Made by a program: the position numbers and the translations under genes
Shown: piece after piece, positions 1 through 7,547 of the stretch
How positions within the stretch are numbered: position 1 is the stretch's first letter
Layout of the letters: each line of letters starts with the position of its first letter
Source of the DNA: DATDCV01 sp036524155
Lineage (GTDB): Bacteria > Verrucomicrobiota > Verrucomicrobiia > Limisphaerales > UBA8199
Reading direction: 5' to 3'
DNA: 21,619 nt
NCBI GenBank assembly: GCA_036524155.1
Contig: DATDCV010000125.1
Coordinates: 1-21,619, forward strand
Notes under the pieces: generated by a model
What the model was told of the DNA's origin: nothing
What the model saw: the letters and a program-made list of their open reading frames with translations, nothing else
The model's database searches: none

Positions 1-718
1 TCAGAAGCAGGGCGTCGCTGGCACTCAACCACGCTGGCACCTCCGCGTTGGGCACACCCGTCAGGTAGTGCAGCTCCGCTCGCAGCCCCCGCCCGCGAAC
101 TTCCGCGACCGCGGCGTTCGCCAGCCAGGGACGCTTCACCGGGTCACCGTTGCTCGAGGCGAAGAGCAAATGGAATCCTTCGCTGTTCCATCCCAACGCA
201 TGCCGGCATTGCAGCGGATCCAGCGGCTTGAACCGCTCCAGGTCGATCCCACATGGCAGCACCCGGACTTTATCCGCCCGCACCGCGGGAGGCAGGCCGT
301 TCAATAGATGGCGTGCCACGACGACCACACCGTCGGCAGCTTTAGCTGCCTTCCTTGAACACCAAACACCGTACCTGGAAATGACCCTGCGCGCCCAGCC
401 CGAGAGGTTCTCACCCAGCAAGTCAGAGCCATGAAACGTGATCACCAGCGGTCGCACATGGTGCCGTCGTGCGACTCGATCGGCCATCACCCCACCGTAC
501 ATCACATGAATCAAATCGGGATTGAAACCTCCCACCGCTTCCGTGAGCTTCGGGTCCATTCGGTAATAGGCCAGCGCGCCTTCCCGCCGACGGTCGATGA
601 ACAGCACGCGGACATCCAGCCCGATCGCTTGCAGGCTCTTGACCTGCTCATGTACAAAGACCCCGCTGGCCGGAAATTCCGGCGATGGGTACATGTTAGT
701 GACGGCAAGGATCCTCAT
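1..718 (-). CDS. Glycosyltransferase family 4, N-terminal part (cut by left window edge)
   Basis: The frame is open from an ATG at 718 to the window edge and gives 239 residues with no stop. The N-terminus reads MRILAVTNMYPSPEFPASGV, the classic start of a GT-B fold GT4 enzyme. Residues ~90-104 carry ITFHGSD, and ~150-160 carry VLPCGIDLERF, the usual link into the donor-binding domain. The visible part ends at ASDALLL, just before the expected E-G-x-P-N-x-x-x-E donor motif, so the catalytic C-terminus lies outside. GT4 enzymes transfer a sugar from a nucleotide donor to a growing glycan at the cytoplasmic membrane face. It follows the thioesterase-like gene by 21 bp and is probably co-transcribed with it. 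No strong ribosome binding site is visible. The family is clear; donor and acceptor are not predictable. Confidence 0.9.
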   Translation of the reverse strand, partial: MRILAVTNMYPSPEFPASGVFVHEQVKSLQAIGLDVRVLFIDRRREGALAYYRMDPKLTEAVGGFNPDLIHVMYGGVMADRVARRHHVRPLVITFHGSDLLGENLSGWARRVISRYGVWCSRKAAKAADGVVVVARHLLNGLPPAVRADKVRVLPCGIDLERFKPLDPLQCRHALGWNSEGFHLLFASSNGDPVKRPWLANAAVAEVRGRGLRAELHYLTGVPNAEVPAWLSASDALLL

Positions 719-739
719 AGCACAGCCCGCAGCGTTTGA

Positions 740-1795
740 TCACGCCGCAGCTTCCAACCCGTCCGCCGGCTCGTAAACCTCCATTGGACGCCTGTCGATT
801 TCCTCGGCCCGAGAGTGATTCCCCTCATGGCTCCGCCTGAAAAGGTCGGCGAACACCGGCGCGTAGGGCTCGCGGAGCATCAGGTCGCCGTCGCAGCCGT
901 CGGGCCCGAAATAGGTTTCGACCCGCCTCGCCACCGAGCGCCAACGGAGCGGTTCCTCCCCGGAGGGCGCCCAGGCCTTGCACGGCAGGTAAAGGCACAG
1001 GCGGCCGGGAAAAGCGCCGGGTATATAGCGGCGCAACGCCGCGAAGGTGGCGCGTTCCACCCTCGCACGATGCGCCAGCATCGGCTCCCGCGCGGTGCGG
1101 CGTTTGGCGTCGGAGTCCGCCCTGCGGTTGCGGATCCTCTCGGCGAGGTACTGCCGCCGTTCGCTCGCCGGCAATGAAGCGACGGCGCGAGCGTGTCGCA
1201 GTAGGCGATCGAGCTGGCTGGCGATTCTTTTGCGCAGCCGCGGCCATCGCCGGTAGGCGGTGGCAAAGGGAGCACCAAAGAGGGAGAGACTGTTCAAGGT
1301 GGCGCCCTTGCGATGGAGCACACGCGCCAATTCGAAAGCGGGAGTGCCGCCGGCACAATAGCCGACAATCACACAGGGGCCGGCTGGCTGAAACGCGCGG
1401 ATTTCGGACGCGAAGTATTCTGCGAGATCCTGGATGCGGTCGAATGGGTCTTTGTGACCGTCGAGACCGGGCGGCTGCAACCCGTAGAAAGGCTGATCCT
1501 CACCCAGGCTCCGCGCCAGCGCGCGGAAGCAAAAGACGTCGCCGTTGTGGCCGGCGATGGCGAATACGGGAGGGCGTGAGCCGCGCGGCTGGATAGGAAC
1601 AATCGCGCGCTGTTGGCGGGCCAGCGACTGCGCCGCGTTGAGGAGATGCAGAATCTCGTGTTTGCGCTGCCGGAGCTCCGCGCGCAACTCGGGGGTTAGC
1701 GTGCCGGCCGGGGCATTGCAGCGCAGCTGATCGCCATCCATCGAAACCTCGATGCCGCGGTCGCGGAGCATCGCCAGAAATGACGTCACCGTCAC
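740..1795 (-). CDS. TubC-type docking domain fused to thioesterase-like alpha/beta hydrolase
   Basis: This 351-residue protein starts at a GTG that overlaps the NRPS stop by 4 bp (GTGA), behind a very good GAGGAGGT site. Residues ~4-52 (FLAMLRDRGIEV...LRQRKHEILHLL) resemble the TubC N-terminal docking domain (beta-hairpin docking type). Residues ~65-320 form a type I thioesterase fold with the nucleophile elbow GYCAGG (145-150), so Cys147 replaces the usual Ser. By eye, the catalytic Asp position (normally LLDS, after the next strand) reads LFGA at 172-175. The expected GDHxxML histidine region reads GCDGDLML at 300-307, with no His. It may thus be a weak or altered hydrolase, an acyl shuttle, or a non-catalytic partner. 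The pairing with the single-module NRPS is strong from coupling and docking. The family is secure; the chemistry is open. Confidence 0.88.
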   Translation of the reverse strand: MTVTSFLAMLRDRGIEVSMDGDQLRCNAPAGTLTPELRAELRQRKHEILHLLNAAQSLARQQRAIVPIQPRGSRPPVFAIAGHNGDVFCFRALARSLGEDQPFYGLQPPGLDGHKDPFDRIQDLAEYFASEIRAFQPAGPCVIVGYCAGGTPAFELARVLHRKGATLNSLSLFGAPFATAYRRWPRLRKRIASQLDRLLRHARAVASLPASERRQYLAERIRNRRADSDAKRRTAREPMLAHRARVERATFAALRRYIPGAFPGRLCLYLPCKAWAPSGEEPLRWRSVARRVETYFGPDGCDGDLMLREPYAPVFADLFRRSHEGNHSRAEEIDRRPMEVYEPADGLEAAA

Positions 1796-4700
1796 AGTAC
1801 GACCTCCTCACGGGCGCCGACAGTCTCCACCGCGGCCGGTACCGTGGCCGACCACGACAGCGCATCGATCGCTGCCGCCAGCCCGGTGACCGTCGGCCTC
1901 TCGAACAAATTCCGCAGCGGCAGATCGACGCCGAAACGTTCGTGAATCCGGACCACGAGCTGCATGGCGAGCAACGAATCTCCGCCGCACTCGAAAAAAT
2001 TGTCGCGCCGGCCAACGCGCTTGATCCCTAACAACTCGCTCCACAGCACGGCCACACTTTCTTCCACGGCGGTTGCCGGCGGCTCGAAATCAACCTCATT
2101 CTCGCTCGGGGCGGCTTCCGGTGCCGGCAGCGCTTTGCGGTCGATCTTTTTGTTGGGGGTCTGCGGGAACTCGGTCAGTAACACCACTTGCGCCGGCACC
2201 ATGTAGTCGGGGACTCTTTCCTGCGCGTAGTGGCGCAACTGTTGGCGGTTCGGGGCCTCACCCGCCCGGGGGACGACATAGGCCACCAATTTCTTGTCCC
2301 CGCCGGCTCCTTCTTTGGCGATCACGACGCTTTCGCGTACTGCCGGATGGCTGTTCAGCAAGGCTTCGATCTCACCCAATTCGACGCGGTGGCCGCGAAT
2401 TTTGACCTGGTAATCCAACCGCCCCAGAATCTCGATATTGCCGTCAGGAAGGTAACGCGCGAAGTCTCCCGTGCGATAGAGCCGATCCGCGCCATCGCCC
2501 GGAAACGGACTGCGAATGAACCGCTCGGCTGTCAATTCAGTCCGGCCAAGATAGCCACGCGCCACGCCCGCGCCACCTATCATCAACTCTCCGGCCACCC
2601 CTACCGGCACCGGACTCAGGTTGTGATCCAGGATATAGATCCGAGTATTGGCGATGGGCCGGCCGACAGGAACCCGGTCGGGCGCGGGCGGCACTTGATA
2701 GGTACTGGACCAAACCGTGGTTTCCGTCGGTCCGTACATGTTGATGATATCGCCCTCAACAACGGATCGCAGACGCCTCGCCAGCGCCAGCGGGAATCCC
2801 TCGCCGCCGATCAGAAGGGTCCGCAGCCGCCCAAGAACACTTCGGGTTCTTTCGTCCAAGAGCAACATCCCGGCCATTGAAGGGGTGCACTGAAAGTGCG
2901 TTACCTCATGCCTCTCAATCAAGGCCGGGATGGAATAATCAGTCGGGTCGGTCTCGGAGGTGCGACCTGCGGCCTCCCGGAGAGAATCGAGGTGCTTCAG
3001 ATTGCCCAGCACGACCTCCGGGTCGATGCCAAAATCGATCAAGCAGGCCGCTTCGTCGATATCATGCGCGCGCAATTTGTCGATGGTCTCAAGACAGCTC
3101 TCGGGGGTGCCGAACAAGCCGCTGGTCTCGAAATAACGGTTGAAGGCGTGCTCCAAAATCGCGTCCATCTCCTCCTTCGGCAGGGCGCCGAAATCCGCCT
3201 GCTCCCGGGACGCTGAATTGTGCCTGAAGGCGGAGAAGGCCCAGGCATAGCCCTTGATCAGGTCCGCCGACTTGCGGAGGTACTCGATCAGCGGCCCGCG
3301 GACGACAGCCTTAACCCCTTCCACGCTTTCGCCGACGAACGTGTGAAGCATCAACGTCACGTGGCCCTGACCCGGATGTCCGGCTTCCCGCCAGGCCCGG
3401 CGGTACAACGCGACCTTTTGGCTGACTTCCTCCAGGCGCTGGCCCAAAAGGTGCGTGAGAAGGTTCAAGCCGAGCTTGCCCGCCATCTCGAAGGTTTCCG
3501 GGTTGCCGGCCGCCGTCAGCCACAACGGCAGCTCCCGCTGGACCGGACGCGGAAAGATTTTGACCGCAACCTCCTTGCCCAACGGACCTGGCATCGCCAC
3601 GCGTTCGCCGCGCCACAATCGGCGGACGACATCGAGGTGACGGAACATGATCTCCTTGCGGTCGCTGTAACTGCCCGGGTTGACCACGAAGTCCTCAGGC
3701 ATCCAGCCGGACGCAAAAGAAACTGCCACCCGCCCATTTGAGAGGTTGTCGACGACGGACCATTCTTCGGCAATGCGGATGGGCGAGTGTAACGGCGCAA
3801 CGACGCTGCCGGAGCGGATTTGAACCCGCCGGGTGATCATCGCGAGAGCGGCGCTGGTGACCGAGGGATTGGGGAACAACCCGCCAAAATCGTGGAAATG
3901 CCGTTCGGGGGTCCACACCGCGGTGAACCCATGCTCGTCCGCAAACCGCGCGCCCTCGGTAAGAAGGCGGTAGGCGCCGCCCGGGCCCTCGTGTTGATCC
4001 GACGAAAAGTAAAAGAGGCTGAAATCGATTGGGCGCCGGGAGGCCGGCCGGCCGGGCGAGGCGGAAGAGGCCTTGGCTTCGTCTCCGGCGTAGAGCACGA
4101 CCGTAAAGCCCCGCGCCAACGTCCAAAAAAGCTCCAGCACGGAGATATCGAAAGAAGGACTTGTTACCGCCAGCCACCGGGAACCCGGGCTGTGTTGGAC
4201 GCGCGCGTCCATCCCCCCGAAGAAGTTCAGGACGTTCCCATGTTCGACCATCACACCTTTGGGCTTGCCGGTCGAGCCGGAGGTGTAAAGGACATAGGCC
4301 AAATGCCGAGGCGCTACACCCCGATCGACATTTTCCCCGGGCTCAGAGCTGATCGCAGGCCAGTCCGCATCCAGAAGCACCCGCTGTGCTTTGCCGGGAG
4401 GCAGCGCTGCGGTAAGCCGTTCCTGCGTAACCAGCAGGTGGACTTTCGCGTCCTCGAGCATGAAGGCGAGCCGGTTGGAGGGATAGGCCGGGTCCAGGGG
4501 GAGATAGGCGCTCCCCGACTTCAAAATGCCCAGCAGCCCAACCAGCATGTCCAACGAGCGATCCGTGCAGAGGCCAATCAACACTTCCGGCCCTGCACCC
4601 CGCGCAGACAAGTAAGATGCGAGTTGATTGGCGCGCGCGTCTAACTCTGCATAGGTGAGCTGCCGATCCCGGCAAATGACCGCGACGGCATCGGGGGTTA

Positions 4701-5574
4701 CTTTCGCCTGGGCCTCAATGAGCTGATGAATGCTGGCCGCTTTCGGAATTTGGGTCTCGGTCGTGTTCCATTCGACCAATAGCTGCCGGGTTTCGGGGGC
4801 GCTGAGCAAATCGAGGCGTTCGAGGGAGGTTTGTGGCTCGGAAGCCATCCCGGCCAGCAGGTTCCCGAAATGTCCCGCGAACCGCTCTACCGTCGCGGCC
4901 TCGAAAAGTTCCGCGTCATATTCACAACTCAGTGCCAGGCCGCCGTCGTCTTCACGGGCCCGCAACACCAGGGCACAGTTCGTCAAATGCTCGGCGTCAG
5001 CGGACGCCAGCGAACGGAGCAGACGGGTCGGGGTATGGTCCAAGTCGAGTGGGACAAGAGCCACGTTGAACAGACCATCGGCCTGCGCTCCCGGTTCGAG
5101 CGCCAGCAAATCGAGCACCTCGCCGAAGGAGAGATCCAGGCACTCCCCGGCCTCGCGGACGGTTGCGGAAACCTCCCCGATCAGATCCCAGGCCGCGCTC
5201 GTGCTCGCCAGGCGGGTTCGCAAAGCTGCAAGCTGCTGACGCGTCGAACCGGAGTTGGAGCTCAGAAGCATGCCGCTGACGAGATCGGTTTGGCCTGTGT
5301 AACGAAACAACAGCGTTTGAAGCACAGCCAGCAGTACCACCTGAGGTGTGGTGCCGGCCTGCACAGCCAGGGCCCGTGCCCGGTTCCACGCTTCCGCCGG
5401 GACTCTGGTCGTGACGGTTTCCCGAACGAAAGAGGAAACCGGTGGACGTTCCTTGTCCCAAGGCAGCCCGGCTGGCGGAGGCGGTTCAGACAATTGCTTC
5501 AGCCAATAGTCCTTCTGCAACTCAATCCGATCCATAATGCTGATTCTGGTGAGGAGTTTCAGGTCGCGAGACAC
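1792..5574 (-). CDS. Single-module NRPS: half condensation lobe, glycine-type adenylation domain with inserted luciferase-like monooxygenase, carrier domain
   Basis: The protein has 1260 residues from a GTG at 5574; an ATG at 5535 (residue 14) is equally possible and neither has a good RBS. Residues ~22-255 match only the C-terminal lobe of a condensation domain (YWLKQL, LLFRYTGQTD); the HHxxxDG lobe is absent. The adenylation domain starts at ~280: A3 YTSGSTGKPKG (430-440) and A4 FDISVLELF (475-483). A complete luciferase-like FMN monooxygenase (~515-868) is inserted there. The domain then resumes: A5 NMYGPTE (945-951), A7 YRTGD (1033-1037), A8 GRLDYQVKIRG (1051-1061), A10 NKKIDRKAL (1141-1149). 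A carrier domain has ECGGDSL with Ser1200. Read by eye against GrsA, the code D-I-L-Q-L-G-M-V-W-K resembles glycine codes. The closest known logic is the MtaG/MelG terminal modules, where glycine is oxidised to leave an amide. The downstream thioesterase-like gene is coupled to it. Confidence 0.95.
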   Translation of the reverse strand: MSRDLKLLTRISIMDRIELQKDYWLKQLSEPPPPAGLPWDKERPPVSSFVRETVTTRVPAEAWNRARALAVQAGTTPQVVLLAVLQTLLFRYTGQTDLVSGMLLSSNSGSTRQQLAALRTRLASTSAAWDLIGEVSATVREAGECLDLSFGEVLDLLALEPGAQADGLFNVALVPLDLDHTPTRLLRSLASADAEHLTNCALVLRAREDDGGLALSCEYDAELFEAATVERFAGHFGNLLAGMASEPQTSLERLDLLSAPETRQLLVEWNTTETQIPKAASIHQLIEAQAKVTPDAVAVICRDRQLTYAELDARANQLASYLSARGAGPEVLIGLCTDRSLDMLVGLLGILKSGSAYLPLDPAYPSNRLAFMLEDAKVHLLVTQERLTAALPPGKAQRVLLDADWPAISSEPGENVDRGVAPRHLAYVLYTSGSTGKPKGVMVEHGNVLNFFGGMDARVQHSPGSRWLAVTSPSFDISVLELFWTLARGFTVVLYAGDEAKASSASPGRPASRRPIDFSLFYFSSDQHEGPGGAYRLLTEGARFADEHGFTAVWTPERHFHDFGGLFPNPSVTSAALAMITRRVQIRSGSVVAPLHSPIRIAEEWSVVDNLSNGRVAVSFASGWMPEDFVVNPGSYSDRKEIMFRHLDVVRRLWRGERVAMPGPLGKEVAVKIFPRPVQRELPLWLTAAGNPETFEMAGKLGLNLLTHLLGQRLEEVSQKVALYRRAWREAGHPGQGHVTLMLHTFVGESVEGVKAVVRGPLIEYLRKSADLIKGYAWAFSAFRHNSASREQADFGALPKEEMDAILEHAFNRYFETSGLFGTPESCLETIDKLRAHDIDEAACLIDFGIDPEVVLGNLKHLDSLREAAGRTSETDPTDYSIPALIERHEVTHFQCTPSMAGMLLLDERTRSVLGRLRTLLIGGEGFPLALARRLRSVVEGDIINMYGPTETTVWSSTYQVPPAPDRVPVGRPIANTRIYILDHNLSPVPVGVAGELMIGGAGVARGYLGRTELTAERFIRSPFPGDGADRLYRTGDFARYLPDGNIEILGRLDYQVKIRGHRVELGEIEALLNSHPAVRESVVIAKEGAGGDKKLVAYVVPRAGEAPNRQQLRHYAQERVPDYMVPAQVVLLTEFPQTPNKKIDRKALPAPEAAPSENEVDFEPPATAVEESVAVLWSELLGIKRVGRRDNFFECGGDSLLAMQLVVRIHERFGVDLPLRNLFERPTVTGLAAAIDALSWSATVPAAVETVGAREEVVL
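1802..1809 (-). promoter_or_regulatory. Strong ribosome binding site for the thioesterase-like gene
   Basis: On the minus strand this reads GAGGAGGT, ending 6 nt before the GTG start at 1795, inside the 3' end of the NRPS gene. It decides the GTG start and, with the GTGA stop/start overlap, indicates translational coupling of NRPS and partner. Confidence 0.8.
2971..4032 (-). other. Luciferase-like flavin monooxygenase domain embedded in the NRPS adenylation domain
   Basis: This is the segment encoding NRPS residues ~515-868. It begins RPIDFSLFYFSSDQ and contains GFTAVWTPERHFHDFG, a typical bacterial luciferase-like (LLM) opening. Later come IRIAEEWSVVDNLSNGRVAVSFASGW and LPLWLTAAGNPETFEMAGKLG, and it ends with FGTPESCLETIDKLR and IDFGID. 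The length (~350 residues) corresponds to a full domain of the natural-product LLM type (MupA/Atu3671-like), so it is not a fragment. It interrupts the adenylation domain after A4. It would use reduced FMN and O2 on an aminoacyl unit carried by the adjacent carrier domain. Confidence 0.9.
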
Positions 5575-5669
5575 CCTCTCACCACAACGTGCAAGTCCCG
5601 CTGCGTGAGGGCGCCCCGCCCGAGCGATTATAACGAGAGGTAACGACGAGGGAGCGGGGCGATCCGGGC

Positions 5670-7490
5670 TCAGCCGGCCATGGCAGCGGCAGGCTGGGTC
5701 GCCCGTTCCGGCGGGCGGCAGAGGTCGGGCTTAGGTTCGACCAGGTAGTCGCCCATGACCAGCGCATCCAGGCGCGCATTCCTGAACGTATTGAGCGCTT
5801 CTGAGGGAGTGCAAACGATCGGCTCGCCTTTGACGTTAAAAGAGGTATTCAAAATGACAGGCAGGCCAGCGACCCGTTCGAAAGCCCTCAGCAACGTCCA
5901 CAGCCGGGGATTGTGTTCCTCGGAAACGGTCTGCACCCGAGCCGAGCCGTCAACGTGGGTAATGGCCGGGAGTTTTTCTCGGTAAGGGGCACGAACCTGC
6001 GTCACATAGAGCATGTGGGCAAAGGTCTCTTCGTCACCAGGGGCGATATCGAAATACTCCGCCGCTGCCTCCGCGGTCACCACCGGGGCAAACGGACGAA
6101 AGCCCTCCCGCTTCTTCACCAGGCCGTTGATTCGGTCTCTCATCGTGGGGTCGCGCGGGTCCGCCAGGATGCTCCGGCTTCCGAGCGCGCGTGGGCCGAA
6201 TTCCATCCGCCCCTGGAACCAGGCGACGACTTCTCCGGCGGCCAGACGGTCCGCAACGTGCCGGCACAAGTCGCCGAACGAATGCCATTTCGTCGCGACA
6301 CAGTCCTCCCGGCAATCGAGCGCCCGCCTGACCTCGGTTTCCCCGAATTCGGGCCCCCAGAGAGGCACCGACATCTTCCGCGGCTTGAAGCCGGGATCGT
6401 GAAGTTTCCCTGCCACCAATGCCGCCCCGAGCGCGCAGCCGTCGTCGCCGGCGGCGGGTTGCACAAACATGCGGTCGAACAAGCGGCTCCTCCGGAGGAC
6501 GCCGTTGAGCGAGCAATTGAGGCCGACGCCCCCGGCCAGGCAGAGCCGCGACTGGTGCGTCTCCCGTTTGAAATGCCTGACGACATGCATTTGGCAGGCC
6601 TGGAGCACCGCCTGCAACGCAGCCGCGATGTCCTTGTGATCCTGGGTAATCTCCGCGTTCGGTTCGCGCGGAGGCCCAAACCGCTCGGCCAGCAGCCGCA
6701 AGATGCCGGCGTGGGTTTCTTTTTCGAGCGGTGTCGTGTTTTGGGCAAACGCGGGAATCACATATGTCCCGTCGCTTTTCAGGCTCACCAGGTTCATCAG
6801 CGGTTCGAAGAAACGCCGCGGGTTGCCATAGGGTGCCAGGCCCATAACCTTGTACTCGTCCATGTTCATGAAAAACCCGAGGTAGAGCGTGAATACGCCG
6901 TACAGGATCCCGAGGGAATGGAACGCCGGCACCTGTTTCACGATCTGGATGTCCGCTCCCCGCCCGACGGCAACCGTCAGGCTATGCACCTCGCCCATGC
7001 CATCACTGACGACGATCAGCGACTCCTCAAACCCGCTGGGGTAAAACGCGCTCGCGGCGTGTGCCAGGTGATGCGGGACCGCCACAAACTTCTTGTCCCA
7101 GTCCACTCCCGGAAAATGATCCCGCAAATGCCGTTTCTGGACTTCCGGGGAGTAAAGCTCGTCGTATTGCTTGCGGGCGTGCTCGGGCTCCTGGAAGGCC
7201 GCCCGGAACGGTTCGTAAGCAAATCCGTGCGCCAGGAAATCCACCTCGTTGATCTTTAGGTTCCCGGCCTCCAGACAGTATTCGATGGCACGAACGGGAA
7301 AATCCCCGGTGGCCTTCTCCCGGGTGAATCGTTCCTCGGCCGCCGCCGCAATTACCCCCTCGGCGCCGAGGAGCGCGGCGGCGGAGTCGAATCCCTGGTT
7401 GATGCGGTACTCGCGTGGCGTTAATCCGGGAAACTCGCGGGTTTTGAACAGGATGTTCTGATCTACTCCGCTGATGCCGATAATGTTCAT
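5670..7490 (-). CDS. Carbamoyltransferase, NodU/TobZ (CmcH) family
   Basis: This 606-residue protein is the normal length for the family. The N-terminal Kae1-like ATPase domain shows the metal/substrate motif PHHLAHA (139-145), VSDGMGE (161-167) and LAGGVGLNCSLNG (318-330), followed by AGDDGCALGAAL (347-358). The C-terminal YrdC-like half has the hallmark GRMEFGPRALGSRSIL (427-442) and LNTSFNVKGEPIVC (547-560). These enzymes use carbamoyl phosphate and ATP, via carbamoyl-AMP, to O-carbamoylate sugars or natural products. The ATG at 7490 is preceded by AAGG six bases upstream. It sits between the dehydratase and the NRPS. From context the acceptor is probably a hydroxyl of the glycan made here, or of the NRPS-linked product; the sequence does not say which. 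All key motifs look intact. Confidence 0.95.
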   Translation of the reverse strand: MNIIGISGVDQNILFKTREFPGLTPREYRINQGFDSAAALLGAEGVIAAAAEERFTREKATGDFPVRAIEYCLEAGNLKINEVDFLAHGFAYEPFRAAFQEPEHARKQYDELYSPEVQKRHLRDHFPGVDWDKKFVAVPHHLAHAASAFYPSGFEESLIVVSDGMGEVHSLTVAVGRGADIQIVKQVPAFHSLGILYGVFTLYLGFFMNMDEYKVMGLAPYGNPRRFFEPLMNLVSLKSDGTYVIPAFAQNTTPLEKETHAGILRLLAERFGPPREPNAEITQDHKDIAAALQAVLQACQMHVVRHFKRETHQSRLCLAGGVGLNCSLNGVLRRSRLFDRMFVQPAAGDDGCALGAALVAGKLHDPGFKPRKMSVPLWGPEFGETEVRRALDCREDCVATKWHSFGDLCRHVADRLAAGEVVAWFQGRMEFGPRALGSRSILADPRDPTMRDRINGLVKKREGFRPFAPVVTAEAAAEYFDIAPGDEETFAHMLYVTQVRAPYREKLPAITHVDGSARVQTVSEEHNPRLWTLLRAFERVAGLPVILNTSFNVKGEPIVCTPSEALNTFRNARLDALVMGDYLVEPKPDLCRPPERATQPAAAMAG

Positions 7491-7547
7491 AAGAAACCTT
7501 GGACTTTAACTAGCTTGTGATTGAGGATGTGCCGGCGGCGGCAAGGG

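Noticed and set aside
5913..7259. Long plus-strand open frame (448 codons) opposite the carbamoyltransferase
   Set aside because: The minus-strand product has all family motifs. The plus-strand translation is Arg/Pro/His-rich, low in recognisable motifs, and typical of antisense frames in GC-rich coding DNA.
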